Shown one piece after another: positions 1 through 8,466 of a stretch of DNA of 64,000 nucleotides; the stretch's first letter is position 1, and every line of letters begins with the position of its first letter. Position numbers and translations under genes: made by a program. The DNA comes from Kaistella gelatinilytica (GTDB lineage: Bacteria > Bacteroidota > Bacteroidia > Flavobacteriales > Weeksellaceae), in the NCBI RefSeq assembly GCF_015679325.1, contig NZ_JADPVI010000001.1, positions 682,001-746,000 on the forward strand. Direction: 5' to 3'. The notes beneath the pieces are model-generated. The model searched no databases, had not been told where the DNA came from, and saw only the letters and a list, made by a program, of their open reading frames with translations.

Positions 1-605
1 GAATGACTCGCAATAATGGGAACGTTGATATTTTCTTTGGTAATATACTCCAGAATATCGTAAGCCAAAGCGTCGCTCGTGTGGGAAAAATCGATTGCGA
101 TCTTTCTGTTGTGTAAATAATCGATCAAAGCTTTTCCGTCATTTTTAAGGCCTGCAGTGGAGTAGTTACCGCCCCCAAATCTGTTTTCAGCATGATGCGT
201 AAAACTGATGTACATGATTGAACCAACATTGTCAATAATTCTTTCCAGATTTGCAAAACCTTCTTTTAGCGGCATGGTTTCATCACAAAAAGCCGAACCA
301 CTTTCTACAGAAGCCAGCATTCCAATGTTTTCATTTGTCTGGAAAGTTTCTAAATGCTGTTGTTCAAAACGGTACAGTTCATTTTCTTCTTCATTTAGAT
401 TTTTGAAAATTTCACTTTGCTTCAAACCAAATTCATGGCTGTTAGTTTCTACAGGCGCAAAAATCGCCATGATCTGCAGTTTCACATTTCCCTCTTTCAA
501 AAAAGGCACCGCACAACCCATATCTTCCGTGTTATAAATGGAAGAATTTGGACGGGTTAAATAACTAAGTAGATCACAATGAAGATCGATAACTGGTTTT
601 TTCAT
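1..605 (-). CDS. Membrane dipeptidase (peptidase M19), 3' part cut by window edge
   Basis: The gene runs off the left edge; its ATG is at 605-603 and about 201 codons are visible. The N-terminus reads MKKPVIDLHCDLLSYL, and the HCD triplet is the HxD metal-binding motif at the start of the renal-dipeptidase (M19) TIM barrel. Further on are ESGSAF and a segment resembling the family's TYISFTHHAENRFGGG region, then IDFSHTSD. M19 enzymes are zinc hydrolases that cleave dipeptides, often with a D-residue or dehydro-residue at the C-terminal side. No signal peptide is visible, so the protein is probably cytoplasmic. The C-terminal metal ligands lie outside the window. The nearest gene to the right is 418 bases away and divergent, so no operon can be inferred. 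Confidence 0.8.
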   Translation of the reverse strand, partial: MKKPVIDLHCDLLSYLTRPNSSIYNTEDMGCAVPFLKEGNVKLQIMAIFAPVETNSHEFGLKQSEIFKNLNEEENELYRFEQQHLETFQTNENIGMLASVESGSAFCDETMPLKEGFANLERIIDNVGSIMYISFTHHAENRFGGGNYSTAGLKNDGKALIDYLHNRKIAIDFSHTSDALAYDILEYITKENINVPIIASH

Positions 606-654
606 GATATTTTTATATTGATGACTTAGGAAACTTAGCCGTTAAGAAAATTTT

Positions 655-910
655 AAATTAATTCGTTAAAAAACCGACAACGGAGGTTCGCCAAAACAAA
701 TAAAACGATAATAAATGGTGAGGCAAAATTCCATTGTTCGAAGAGCGGCAAAAATCTTTAATCGTAGAAATAACGTTCTATCCGCTCAAATCTCGTCTCG
801 ATGACGAGATAAATAATGGGAGTTTTAGAATTTAATTTCAATTTTTAGGTGAGTTTCGAGTCTTTAAATTTTTGTTTTTTAGTTTCAAGACAAAAGAACA
901 AAAAATAATT
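655..910 (+). repeat. Dispersed intergenic repeat, family A (copy 1)
   Basis: This non-coding stretch between divergent genes shares blocks with copies at 2341-2880 (opposite strand) and 29161-30078. Shared blocks include a GTTCGAAGAGCGGCAA segment, a small hairpin built on TCTCGTC and GACGAGA, a block like TTTTTAGGTGAGTTTC, and a final AAGACAAAAGAACAAAAA. This copy is the most diverged. No open frame runs through it. Confidence 0.75.
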
Positions 911-1023
911 TTTATATCATGTTACTCACGCTTAAAAAATTTTTTAATGCAGATAATTCCCGTTAAATAAGGAAAATTGAATCTGCATTTTCACATTTAT
1001 CGTATCTTCCTAAAAATAAAACA

Positions 1024-2172
1024 TTGGTACGATTTATCCTCATCCTCATTTTGTTCATCCTTTCCCTTGTTAATTTCTTTCCGGTTCCGAGCCATTACGT
1101 TTGGTATGTCGGCATCGCGGTCCCCGAATTTCCCTGGATATTCATGCTTTTTTCTTTGGTATTATTGATATGGACTTGGTATTCAAAAAAGTTTCGTACC
1201 GTTTCTTTAATAATCGGTGTAATAACATTTATGATTTTAACCTCTCCAATCATTCGCGCTTATAATGTTGGAAATCATTTACCGGAAGATCTGGAAAAAT
1301 CATTTGGAGTGAAAGATTCTGACATGACTGGGTTTCATCAGAAAAAACCTTTTAGTTTTATTCAAATGTTTACTGGAAATGGCGCAAAAGATATTCCCTT
1401 CAAAACCTATCATTATTCAAAAAATGGCGGCGTGGATTTGACTTTAAACTTTACGCCTTCTGCAATTCCGGGTGTTCGTCCCTGTTTAATTGTGGTTCAT
1501 GGCGGTTCCTGGAAGCAGGGAAATAACAGCGAAATCGCCGCGGCCAATAATTATTTTGCGAATGCCGGTTATCAGGTTGCGACCATCGAGTACCGTTTAG
1601 CACCAAAATTTCCCAGTCCGGCGCAACAGGAAGATCTGCATTCTGCTTTTAAATGGCTTCGAAAACATTCGACCGAATTAAAAATTGATACCACCAATTT
1701 TGTGATGATGGGTAGATCAGCCGGAGCTTCGATTATTTTGACGATGGGTTACACCGGACATGAAAATGGCGTAAAAGGAATTGCTGCTTTTTATGGCGCC
1801 ATCAATATGCCGTGGAGCTATAAAAATCCTGACAATCCCTGGATCATGGATTCCAGAAAAGTGGAACGCGACTTTTTAGGTGGCACTCCTGAAGAAGTTC
1901 CCGAAAGATATCATGCAGAGTCGCCCCTGTTTCATGTTACTACAAATTCGCCGCCGACGCTTCTTGCACACGGAGTTAATGATGCTCATGTTTGGCATGT
2001 ACAAAGTGTTGCCATGAGAAATGAACTGAAAAAACATAAAGTAAAAAATTATTTGCTGACCATTCCTTGGGGAACCCATGGTTTTGAGTACAATTTAAAT
2101 GGTCCCGGCGGACAATTGGCGATGTATGCTGTGGAAAGGTTTTTTAAGTCGGTGACGGAAGTAAAAAAGTAG
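1024..2172 (+). CDS. Membrane-anchored alpha/beta hydrolase (esterase/lipase-like)
   Basis: This 382-residue protein has two or three hydrophobic segments in its first 75 residues and then an alpha/beta-hydrolase domain. The domain has the HGG oxyanion-hole motif (VVHGGSW), the nucleophile elbow GRSAG, an Asp in VNDAHV and a His in GTHGFE, so the catalytic triad looks complete. This fits hormone-sensitive-lipase-like or BD-FAE-type carboxylesterases acting at the inner membrane with the catalytic part outside the membrane plane. Substrate cannot be told. The start is a TTG at 1024; the first in-frame ATG is at 1144 (residue 41) and would remove the first membrane segment. It stands alone, with repeat DNA on both sides. 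Confidence 0.75.
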   Translation: MVRFILILILFILSLVNFFPVPSHYVWYVGIAVPEFPWIFMLFSLVLLIWTWYSKKFRTVSLIIGVITFMILTSPIIRAYNVGNHLPEDLEKSFGVKDSDMTGFHQKKPFSFIQMFTGNGAKDIPFKTYHYSKNGGVDLTLNFTPSAIPGVRPCLIVVHGGSWKQGNNSEIAAANNYFANAGYQVATIEYRLAPKFPSPAQQEDLHSAFKWLRKHSTELKIDTTNFVMMGRSAGASIILTMGYTGHENGVKGIAAFYGAINMPWSYKNPDNPWIMDSRKVERDFLGGTPEEVPERYHAESPLFHVTTNSPPTLLAHGVNDAHVWHVQSVAMRNELKKHKVKNYLLTIPWGTHGFEYNLNGPGGQLAMYAVERFFKSVTEVKK

Positions 2173-2340
2173 TTGATCTGTATTGATTATGTTTGAAGGA
2201 AAGCGAAAGGTAGAATCTCAAAAATAAATTTTCAACGTAAAAATTTTCTGAATTGCTTGAGATGGCCACTCTGAGTAGAACGCAGTGGAAATTTTAATCT
2301 CGATATTGTTTTTAAAAAAATTTTCTTTTCTAAATTTTCT

Positions 2341-3003
2341 TTCTTGATAAAAAAGAAACAAAAAATCAAGACTGGAAACTCACCTAAAAATTAAAATCTG
2401 ATCCTAAAACTTCCGAACTTGAGCGGAAAGAAAATTATTTCTTTGATAAAAAATTATTGCCGCTCTTCGAACACCGGAAGTTTCTTAACGGCTCAAATTC
2501 CAATTTTCTTAACGGCTCCGTTTCCTGGGTCACCTGCAAATACGAGTTTACTTTTTATAAAAGGATTTTGTCATTCAGAACGAAATGCAGCAAAGCGAAA
2601 TGCAGTGAAGAATCTCACCTTCAAATTAGCAAATTTTCAAATTACCACATTAGCTCATTCTCAAATTGATATTTATTCTTCATTCTTTTTTCTTGATAAA
2701 AAAGAACCAAAAAATCAAGACTGGAAACTCACCTAAAAATTGAAATCTGATCCTAAAACTTCCGAACTTGAGCGGAAAGAAAATTATTTCTTTGATAAAA
2801 AATTATTGCCGCTCTTCGAACACCGGAAGTTTCTTAACGGCTCAAATTCCAATTTTCTTAACTGCTCCGTTTCCTGGGTCGCTTCCAAAAACAATTTTAT
2901 TTTTTAGAAAACGATTTTTTCATTCAGAACGAAATGTAGCAAAACGAAATGCAGTGAAGAATCTCATCTTCAAATCAGCACATTAACTCATCATCACATC
3001 AAC
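2341..3003 (-). repeat. Two near-identical direct repeats of family A
   Basis: The 191-base segment 2341-2531 recurs at 2690-2880 with a constant offset of 349 bases and, by my reading, only three substitutions and no indels. Both are reverse-strand copies of the family A element. Each is followed by another shared block, CATTCAGAACGAAATG then GTGAAGAATCTCA (2574-2620 and 2920-2970). The region 2173-3006 has no credible gene; short open frames here are repeat-encoded. Confidence 0.85.
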
Positions 3004-3006
3004 CCA

Positions 3007-3981
3007 TCAATCTATTGTCAATAAAATCTTCCCAATATGTTCGCTGCTTTCCATAAGGCGATGTGCTTCGGCGGCTTCTGCGAGGGGGAAAGTTTTGTAG
3101 ATTATTGGATGAATCTGCTTTGAATGGAACATCGGCCAGATATTTTTTTCGACGTCTTTACCGATCTGGGTTTTTACGTCGGCGGTTTGGGGTTTTAGAA
3201 AGCTTCCCGTCACCGTGAGATTCTTCGCCATAATGGTGCGTAAATTAATATTCACGTCCATGCTTTTCATACCGTTGATGTAACAAAGTCGGCCTTTTTT
3301 ATTCAGGATCTCGAGATTCTTTTGGGTGTAATCTCCACCGACCATGTCTAAAATAACGTCAATTTTCTCGTCTTTCCAAACTTCTTCGAAAGCATCTTTT
3401 TTGTAGTTGATGACTTTGTCAACGCCCATTTTTTGGAGGAAATCGATCTTGTCTTCACTTCCGGCGGTGGTGTAGGTTTTGCAGCCCCACGCTTTTGCCA
3501 TTTGCAAACCCATCGTTCCGATGCCGCTGGTTCCGCCGTGGATGAGTAATTTTTCACAAGGTTGAAGTTTGCCCAAATGAAAGACGTTGAACCAAACCGT
3601 AAAAACCGTTTCTGGAATTGCCGCAGCGTCGGTTAAACTAATTCCTTCCGGGATAGGAAGACAGTGAGAACTGTCGACCGCCACGTATTCGGCATAACCG
3701 CCGTCTGCAATAAGCGCGCAGACTTTATCACCGACTTTTTTATCGGTTACGGCGGAACCGATTTCTGTTATTTCGCCAGAAACTTCTAAGCCGGGAATTA
3801 ATGTGGTCGGCGAACTTTTGCCGTAAGTGTCGGTATTTTTTCGCGTGATAATATCGCTGCGATTGACTCCGGCAGCTTTTACTTTAATAAGAACCTGGTT
3901 TTCTGCCGGTATTGGTTTTGGAGTTTCCAATAATTGTAAAACTTCCGGTCCACCGGATTTTGTGATATGGATTGCTTTCAT
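3007..3981 (-). CDS. NADPH:quinone oxidoreductase (zinc-independent MDR family, PIG3-like)
   Basis: This 324-residue member of the medium-chain dehydrogenase/reductase family starts MKAIHITKSGGPEVL, typical of quinone oxidoreductases. A GroES-like N-terminal half (VKAAGVNRSDIITR) is followed by a Rossmann fold whose nucleotide loop reads HGGTSGIGTMG. The Cys/His zinc ligands of alcohol dehydrogenases are not apparent, which fits the QOR/PIG3 branch that reduces quinones or enones with NADPH in the cytoplasm. Length is normal for the family. The gene has its own ATG at 3981 and no co-directional close neighbour; the next gene upstream begins 260 bases away. The physiological substrate is unknown. 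Confidence 0.85.
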   Translation of the reverse strand: MKAIHITKSGGPEVLQLLETPKPIPAENQVLIKVKAAGVNRSDIITRKNTDTYGKSSPTTLIPGLEVSGEITEIGSAVTDKKVGDKVCALIADGGYAEYVAVDSSHCLPIPEGISLTDAAAIPETVFTVWFNVFHLGKLQPCEKLLIHGGTSGIGTMGLQMAKAWGCKTYTTAGSEDKIDFLQKMGVDKVINYKKDAFEEVWKDEKIDVILDMVGGDYTQKNLEILNKKGRLCYINGMKSMDVNINLRTIMAKNLTVTGSFLKPQTADVKTQIGKDVEKNIWPMFHSKQIHPIIYKTFPLAEAAEAHRLMESSEHIGKILLTID

Positions 3982-4017
3982 ATTTTTGTTTTAGATGGAG
4001 TAGGTGTGATTTTTTTT

Positions 4018-4221
4018 AACCACAAAAGTCACAAAAGTTTTATTGTGCACTACACTGTTTAAAGTTAATAAAAAACTATTTTAAGCGACATTGGTTTAAG
4101 AAAAATAATACTTTTAAAAGTGCACATAAGTTCTGAAAATCAAAGATTTTTAATTTCGTGATTTAATAGAATGCAAGTTTGAAAGAACCGTAATTGTTTT
4201 CTTAACATTGATTCTGCATTT
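4018..4221. repeat. Dispersed AT-rich repeat, family C (copy 1)
   Basis: The region between genes begins with AACCACAAAAGTCACAAAAG (4018-4037), found exactly at 55238-55257. It ends near ATTGATTCTG (about 4206), also found near the far end of the other copy (about 55444). The two copies are about 200-217 bases long, conserved at the ends and diverged between. No gene is visible here. Confidence 0.5.
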
Positions 4222-4242
4222 TAGTTGCTGCCTTAGTTTTAA

Positions 4243-4689
4243 TTAAGGAACAATGTTATATATTGTACTATCAGTATTTCCAAATATTTCTTGTTGAATA
4301 CGTTTTGCTAACTCAACCGTTTGTGGGATACTTGTGTTTGTTTTTAGACTTAAATAGGGGATTCTGTCCAATGTTTTTGTTTCAAATTTGATATTGTTTT
4401 TTGAAGCAAATCTTTCTAATATTTCTAGGTAAGGAATCTGAATTCTTTTAAGTGCCCTGAATTCTAAATCAAAATTGTGATCATTCTTTACAAAGAAGAG
4501 AATGTCGTATCCATTTGCATTGATGCCAATAAAATTAAAATCAGTTTTCCCCTCCAGAACCCTTTGTAGTTCTTCAGCTAACTCTTCCAATTGAATTTTT
4601 TTTGCAGTAAACCGATCTCTGCGTTTTTCAGTGCCGGCATTTTTACCAAAGGTTTTGATGCTGTTGATAATGGATTTAAATATATTCAT
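4243..4689 (-). CDS. Hypothetical cytoplasmic protein (148 aa)
   Basis: I do not recognise this family. It is a 148-residue, charged protein without signal peptide or membrane segment. Its first 60 residues are rich in Lys, Arg and Glu and probably helical (from about KKIQLEELAEELQRVLEG). The rest looks like a mixed alpha/beta fold. The ATG at 4689 lies 28 bases downstream of the stop of the preceding secreted protein (4718-5266), so the two are probably co-transcribed from the promoter at 5286-5315. That pairing is the only functional hint. The coding frame is uninterrupted and uses ordinary codons. Confidence 0.6.
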   Translation of the reverse strand: MNIFKSIINSIKTFGKNAGTEKRRDRFTAKKIQLEELAEELQRVLEGKTDFNFIGINANGYDILFFVKNDHNFDLEFRALKRIQIPYLEILERFASKNNIKFETKTLDRIPYLSLKTNTSIPQTVELAKRIQQEIFGNTDSTIYNIVP

Positions 4690-4717
4690 ATTTCTTTAGC
4701 TTTTTAATTGAACGCTG

Positions 4718-5266
4718 TTACTTGCTTTTTGCTTTCTGTAATGCAAGACGGAAATCCTTACTTTCTTTTAAAAGTTCTGCCTCTTTACTTTTCTTATCCA
4801 TTTTAGTGAAAATCTCTCTTCCAGTTTGCTTTATGGAAAATAATTTGGAGTTTTCAAAATAAAATCGACCTGTGTAAACGGATTCGAGTTTTGTGTGATC
4901 CGAGCCAGTTACTTGATTTGATTGGTCTTTTAAATCTGCAAATTGATCCTGCTTTTCAAAAACGAAAATTAATTCATCGTCGGAAAAGAAATATTCGCAG
5001 GTTTTCATTCCGTAAGAAAGTCCGACACTGTAAATGATTTTTTTTAGTTTTCCATTTTTATAATAACCGGAAAGTTCTTGTCCACCATCAGTGGGTTCGT
5101 TTTTTACGTTCACAAAATAGTCGTTATCTAATTTTTTGATCTGATAACTTTTTTCTGTATTGATGGCTTCAACCTTTTTGCGAACAGCAGCAATTCTCTC
5201 TGCGGTTTGTCCGAAAAGCAAATTTGTTAAAGTGAGAAATGTTAGAACGAAGAGTTTAGTTTTCAT
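4718..5266 (-). CDS. Hypothetical exported protein (182 aa)
   Basis: The protein starts MKTKLFVLTFLTLTNLLFGQ, a clear Sec signal peptide with a cleavage-like LFGQ/TA site, so it is probably periplasmic. The mature part has segments that look like a small beta sheet (YKNGKLKKIIYSV, YFFSDDELIFVF, GRFYFENSKLFSI), and the C-terminus is Lys/Glu-rich and helical. The repeated strand-turn-strand pattern resembles small periplasmic proteins common in Flavobacteriia, but I cannot name the family. It is the first gene of a probable two-gene operon with 4243-4689. A promoter with good spacing lies just upstream. Confidence 0.65.
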   Translation of the reverse strand: MKTKLFVLTFLTLTNLLFGQTAERIAAVRKKVEAINTEKSYQIKKLDNDYFVNVKNEPTDGGQELSGYYKNGKLKKIIYSVGLSYGMKTCEYFFSDDELIFVFEKQDQFADLKDQSNQVTGSDHTKLESVYTGRFYFENSKLFSIKQTGREIFTKMDKKSKEAELLKESKDFRLALQKAKSK

Positions 5267-5285
5267 TTTTGTTCGATAAAATGAA

Positions 5286-5315
5286 CAATATTATGGATAA
5301 TGCTGATCAGTTCAA
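5286..5315 (-). promoter_or_regulatory. Bacteroidota-type promoter for 5266-4243 operon
   Basis: On the minus strand, TTG (5315-5313) is followed by exactly 19 bases and then TAATATTG (5293-5286). This is a one-mismatch match to the TTG/TAnnTTTG arrangement of the Bacteroidota primary sigma factor. The ATG at 5266 lies about 20 bases downstream, giving a short leader. Confidence 0.6.
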
Positions 5316-5371
5316 CAAAATAATAAATATTATAAGTATAAATTTTAATTTATAAATTTTTAACTCAGATT

Positions 5372-6586
5372 TTATCTTGTTCTTATTTTTTTTAAAATTT
5401 TGGGGATTTCATCATATGAATTTATCCAAATAGTCTTTATACCAAACGAATTAAAATCGTTTTCTTCAAATGATTCAACAGTTTGAATAAGAGTTTTTAC
5501 AGTTTCATCAATTTTTAAATTTGCTTGAGATTTTTCTGATAAGAGTTCTTCATTTTGGTCTAATAACATTGATAATGCTTTTTTCAAATCTTCATCCTTA
5601 TATCTAAGTCTGAAAATATAATGTGATCCTTTTTTCGAAGTTCGCTGCTGATTTGCTATATCTAATAATCGTCTGGTATTAGGATCTGTTAATGAAGTTC
5701 CTATAAAAACACAATTATTTTCTCTAAATTTATTAATCTGAACAATATTATTCCAACTATAGATATCATTGTATTGCTGATGGTATATAGTTTCTCCAAA
5801 AGTTATCTGATTCGATTTAGTAAGATCACCTGATTCAGGTAGAAAACCATGGACGTGATATATACTTAATTCATCATGATCAACTTCTGTTCCTTTGCCG
5901 TATACTGACTTAAATGCAAGATCAAATCCGCTTTTCTTTAGGTTTTCTTCTAAAATATTATCAAAATTATAAGTAATAATACAGTCAAGGTTTGGACTAG
6001 TTCCTGCTGCTATACAATAGCGGACTATCTCATCCATTAAAGGTGAGGATATATCTTTTTTTATTTCTTCATATAATACTGTCCGAACTGCATCTTCAAA
6101 GGAATTGTCATTTTTAACTTCGAAATACTTTTGAAGATATCTTCCTGCAATTAGAGGACTTGGACTAAATAATTTTGAAAATAGTTTTGAAATTATGTTT
6201 GAGGCATCTTTATCCTTTTCAAGAGTGGTAACCATCAATTTTTGCAACATTGTTTCCCATGTTGGCAAACCATATCCCATGGAAACTCCGGCGCCCAATA
6301 CAAATACTAATTTCCCTTTATTGTAGACTTCTTTGACCTCTTTGATATTTTCAGTAGAATCATAAAGTTTTAAAGATCCTAATGAATTTCTAATATTCTT
6401 TAATGTTTCAGAATAATTAAACTTATCACTATTTAACTTTAGAGTAATGCTTTTGATTAAATCCTTCGGAAGAATTGGAACATTTATTCTAGAGTATTGA
6501 TCAATAAAATCATCAAAATTTATATTAGAGTCTATCTGATTTTTTTTAACTCCAGGTTCTTCAGTTGGAATGTTTTTCTTAGCCAT
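5372..6586 (-). CDS. SIR2-family protein, probable NAD-depleting anti-phage effector
   Basis: Starting from the ATG at 6586 the protein has 404 residues. A Rossmann-type SIR2 core is visible: GAGVSMG (about 98-104) for NAD binding, TYNFD (205-209) with the catalytic Asn, the HG pair in IYHVHGF (His about 246), and IGTSLTDPNTRR. Proteins of this SIR2-like group act in several defence systems (Thoeris ThsA, DSR, SIR2-HerA, short Argonaute systems) by hydrolysing NAD+ in infected cells. No HerA, Argonaute or TIR gene is adjacent, so it would be a stand-alone effector or have another role. An upstream ATG at 6628 is in frame, but a TACATTTG promoter element lies between the two, which favours 6586. 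Its AT-richness suggests acquisition. Confidence 0.8.
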   Translation of the reverse strand: MAKKNIPTEEPGVKKNQIDSNINFDDFIDQYSRINVPILPKDLIKSITLKLNSDKFNYSETLKNIRNSLGSLKLYDSTENIKEVKEVYNKGKLVFVLGAGVSMGYGLPTWETMLQKLMVTTLEKDKDASNIISKLFSKLFSPSPLIAGRYLQKYFEVKNDNSFEDAVRTVLYEEIKKDISSPLMDEIVRYCIAAGTSPNLDCIITYNFDNILEENLKKSGFDLAFKSVYGKGTEVDHDELSIYHVHGFLPESGDLTKSNQITFGETIYHQQYNDIYSWNNIVQINKFRENNCVFIGTSLTDPNTRRLLDIANQQRTSKKGSHYIFRLRYKDEDLKKALSMLLDQNEELLSEKSQANLKIDETVKTLIQTVESFEENDFNSFGIKTIWINSYDEIPKILKKIRTR

Positions 6587-6609
6587 AAGTTTGATTAAAG
6601 TATTATTAT

Positions 6610-6617
6610 CAAATGTA
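6610..6617 (-). promoter_or_regulatory. -7 promoter element of the SIR2 gene
   Basis: TACATTTG on the minus strand matches the TAnnTTTG consensus exactly and lies 24 bases before the ATG at 6586. I do not see a TTG at the expected -33 spacing. It would place the transcript start downstream of the ATG at 6628, which decides the start of the SIR2 gene. Confidence 0.45.
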
Positions 6618-6697
6618 CAAAATGCCACGATGAAAATTTAAATTATTATAATTTATAGTAAATAATATTTAAAATCTAAAAAACCTCCCCTCATTCT

Positions 6698-6770
6698 AGC
6701 CCCGATGGAAGCGGCATCCTTTTTTGTTTCGCCGACAGGCGGAACAAAAAAGATATAGTGGACAGCGGGA
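6698..6770 (+). ncRNA. Structured RNA-like element (resembles the flavo-1 motif)
   Basis: A strong hairpin spans 6720-6751: TTTTTTGTTTCGCC, a GACA loop, then GGCGGAACAAAAAA, with one G-U pair. It is framed by AGCCCCGATGGAAGCGGCAT on the left and AGATATAGTGGACAGCGGGA on the right; CCCG and CGGG can close an outer helix. I recall this framing sequence as a recurrent intergenic element in flavobacterial genomes, and it may be the published flavo-1 RNA motif, but I cannot confirm the match. It lies 67 bases before mnmE on the same strand, between divergent genes. Confidence 0.5.
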
Positions 6771-6836
6771 CGGGTCTTCGAAAGAGGCGAAATCTTGGTG
6801 CTCCTAAAAACAGGAATAATTCCGTAATTTTGTGGC

Positions 6837-8348
6837 ATGAACGTGAATTTAAATCAAGATACTATCTGTGCAATCGCCACGGCAAACGGAGTTGGAGCTA
6901 TTGGAATTATAAGAATTTCGGGTCCCGAAGCTTTTAAAATTGCAGCTAAAATTTTTGAAGGTAAAAATCTGGAGGAGGTGAAATCGCACACGGTTCATTA
7001 CGGTTATATCGTGGATAAGAGCCCAAATTTAAGTTTCGAGGTGCGGGATGCGAGTTCCGACATGCAAAATGATGTACTTGAAAATGATGGTTTAAAACCC
7101 GAAACTCGAAACCCGAAACCCGAGAACTCCGAAGTGATTGATGAAGTGATGGTTTCGGTTTTTAAAGCGCCAAAAACCTTTACGGCGGAAGATTCTGTGG
7201 AAATTTCTTTTCACGGATCGCCACATATTGCGAAGAAAATTCTGGAAGTTTTGGTGAAGAATGGGGCGCGACTGGCGAAAGCCGGGGAATTTACGATGCG
7301 TGCTTTTATGAACGGCAGAATTGATCTGGCGCAGGCGGAATCGATTGCTGATTTGATTGCGTCGGAAAATGAGGCGTCGCGGAAAGTGGCTTTGAATCAG
7401 TTGAAAGGGGGAATTACGAATGAGATTTCGATTCTGAGAAATGACTTGCTGAATTTTACGTCGCTGATTGAACTGGAACTGGATTTCGGGGAAGAGGATG
7501 TGGAATTTGCGGACCGTACCGCCATGAATAAATTGCTGCTCAACCTGCGCCATAAACTGAGCGCTTTGATTGAGAGTTTCCAATACGGAAATGCGCTGAA
7601 AAATGGAGTAGAAGTCGCCATTATCGGGAAACCGAACGCCGGGAAATCGACGCTTTTGAATGCTTTGTTGAAAGAGGAAAGAGCCATCGTTTCTGAAATT
7701 GCGGGTACGACGCGCGATACGATTGAGGAAGTGATTCATTTGAAGGGAACGGCTTTTCGGTTTGTGGATACGGCCGGACTTCGGGAAACAACGGATGTCA
7801 TTGAGAAAATTGGTGTAACGAAAGCGAAGGAGAAAATTGCTTCGGCAAAAGTGCTGTTGTATCTCTACGATGAACAGGATTCTACAACGGAAGAAGTGAT
7901 TGCTTTTGTGAAGGAATTTCACCGCGAGGATTTGAAAATTGTGCTGGTTCATAATAAAGTGGATTTGACCAACGACGAAACTCCAAACGAATTTGACGCT
8001 ACTCTAAACCTGGAATTGTTTCCGGATTATTGTGATGAATTGTTGAGGATTTCCGCAAAAGATCAGACAGGAATTGAAGCCGTAAAAACGGTTTTGATTG
8101 ATTACGTGGAGAATTTGAAAGATCAGGAAAGCAATGTGATTATTACGAATCAAAGGCATTTTGATGCGTTACAGAAATCGCTGCAATCTGTTCTTCAGGT
8201 GGAGGAAGCGGTGAGTTCCGGGATTCACACCGAATTGTTGGCGTATGAATTGAGAAATGCGCTGGAGCAGTTGGGTGAGATTTCCGGGGAGTTTACGAAT
8301 GATGAAGTGTTGGGGAATATTTTTTCTAAGTTTTGTATTGGCAAATAA
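6837..8348 (+). CDS. mnmE: tRNA uridine-5-carboxymethylaminomethyl(34) synthesis GTPase MnmE
   Basis: MnmE works with MnmG to install the cmnm5 group on wobble U34 of several tRNAs. The N-terminal tetrahydrofolate-binding domain begins with DTICAIATANGVGAIGI. The inserted G domain has GKPNAGKST (264-272), DTAG (311-314) and NKVD (373-376). The C-terminus ends in CIGK (500-503), the conserved CxGK motif. At 503 residues it is longer than the usual 450-470. The excess lies at about residues 61-98, between HYGYIVD and VIDEVMVSVF, where other MnmE proteins have only a short loop. That insertion is encoded by low-complexity DNA (see 7017-7130). The start is the ATG at 6837, directly after TAATTTTG. 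The frame is intact and all key motifs are present, so it should be functional. Confidence 0.97.
   Translation: MNVNLNQDTICAIATANGVGAIGIIRISGPEAFKIAAKIFEGKNLEEVKSHTVHYGYIVDKSPNLSFEVRDASSDMQNDVLENDGLKPETRNPKPENSEVIDEVMVSVFKAPKTFTAEDSVEISFHGSPHIAKKILEVLVKNGARLAKAGEFTMRAFMNGRIDLAQAESIADLIASENEASRKVALNQLKGGITNEISILRNDLLNFTSLIELELDFGEEDVEFADRTAMNKLLLNLRHKLSALIESFQYGNALKNGVEVAIIGKPNAGKSTLLNALLKEERAIVSEIAGTTRDTIEEVIHLKGTAFRFVDTAGLRETTDVIEKIGVTKAKEKIASAKVLLYLYDEQDSTTEEVIAFVKEFHREDLKIVLVHNKVDLTNDETPNEFDATLNLELFPDYCDELLRISAKDQTGIEAVKTVLIDYVENLKDQESNVIITNQRHFDALQKSLQSVLQVEEAVSSGIHTELLAYELRNALEQLGEISGEFTNDEVLGNIFSKFCIGK
7017..7130 (+). repeat. In-frame low-complexity insertion inside mnmE
   Basis: This stretch encodes the extra residues 61-98 of MnmE. 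It contains GGTGCGGGATGCG (7040-7052), whose reverse complement occurs exactly at 30840-30852 in the intergenic tandem array. It also contains a CCCGAAACTCGAAACCCG-type run (about 7098-7126) like that array. The insertion keeps the reading frame. Confidence 0.65.
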
Positions 8349-8466
8349 ATGGCGCAACCTAAAAAAGTTATGCACAGTTTTCAAATCCGCAAAAGTCTAT
8401 CTTTAACCGAAGAACATTATTTTCAAAAATTCTATTAATGAATAGAAGATCACCTCAAAATTTTAC

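Noticed and set aside
2419-2986. Short open frames starting MSGKKIISLIKNYC in two places
   Set aside because: Both are encoded by the two near-identical family A repeat copies; the similarity is duplication of non-coding repeat DNA.
6653-6838. 61-codon minus-strand frame before mnmE
   Set aside because: It crosses the RNA-like hairpin element and the mnmE promoter region; better explained as non-coding.
7092-7952. 286-codon open frame antisense to mnmE
   Set aside because: It lies wholly within mnmE, which has all its motifs; the product is rich in Phe, Arg, Asn and Gln, typical of a shadow frame.
8349-8438. 29-codon frame starting exactly at the end of mnmE (MAQPKKVMHSFQIRKS)
   Set aside because: It begins at the base after the mnmE stop and is intact, but there is no other support; it could be real, though evidence is too thin to annotate.
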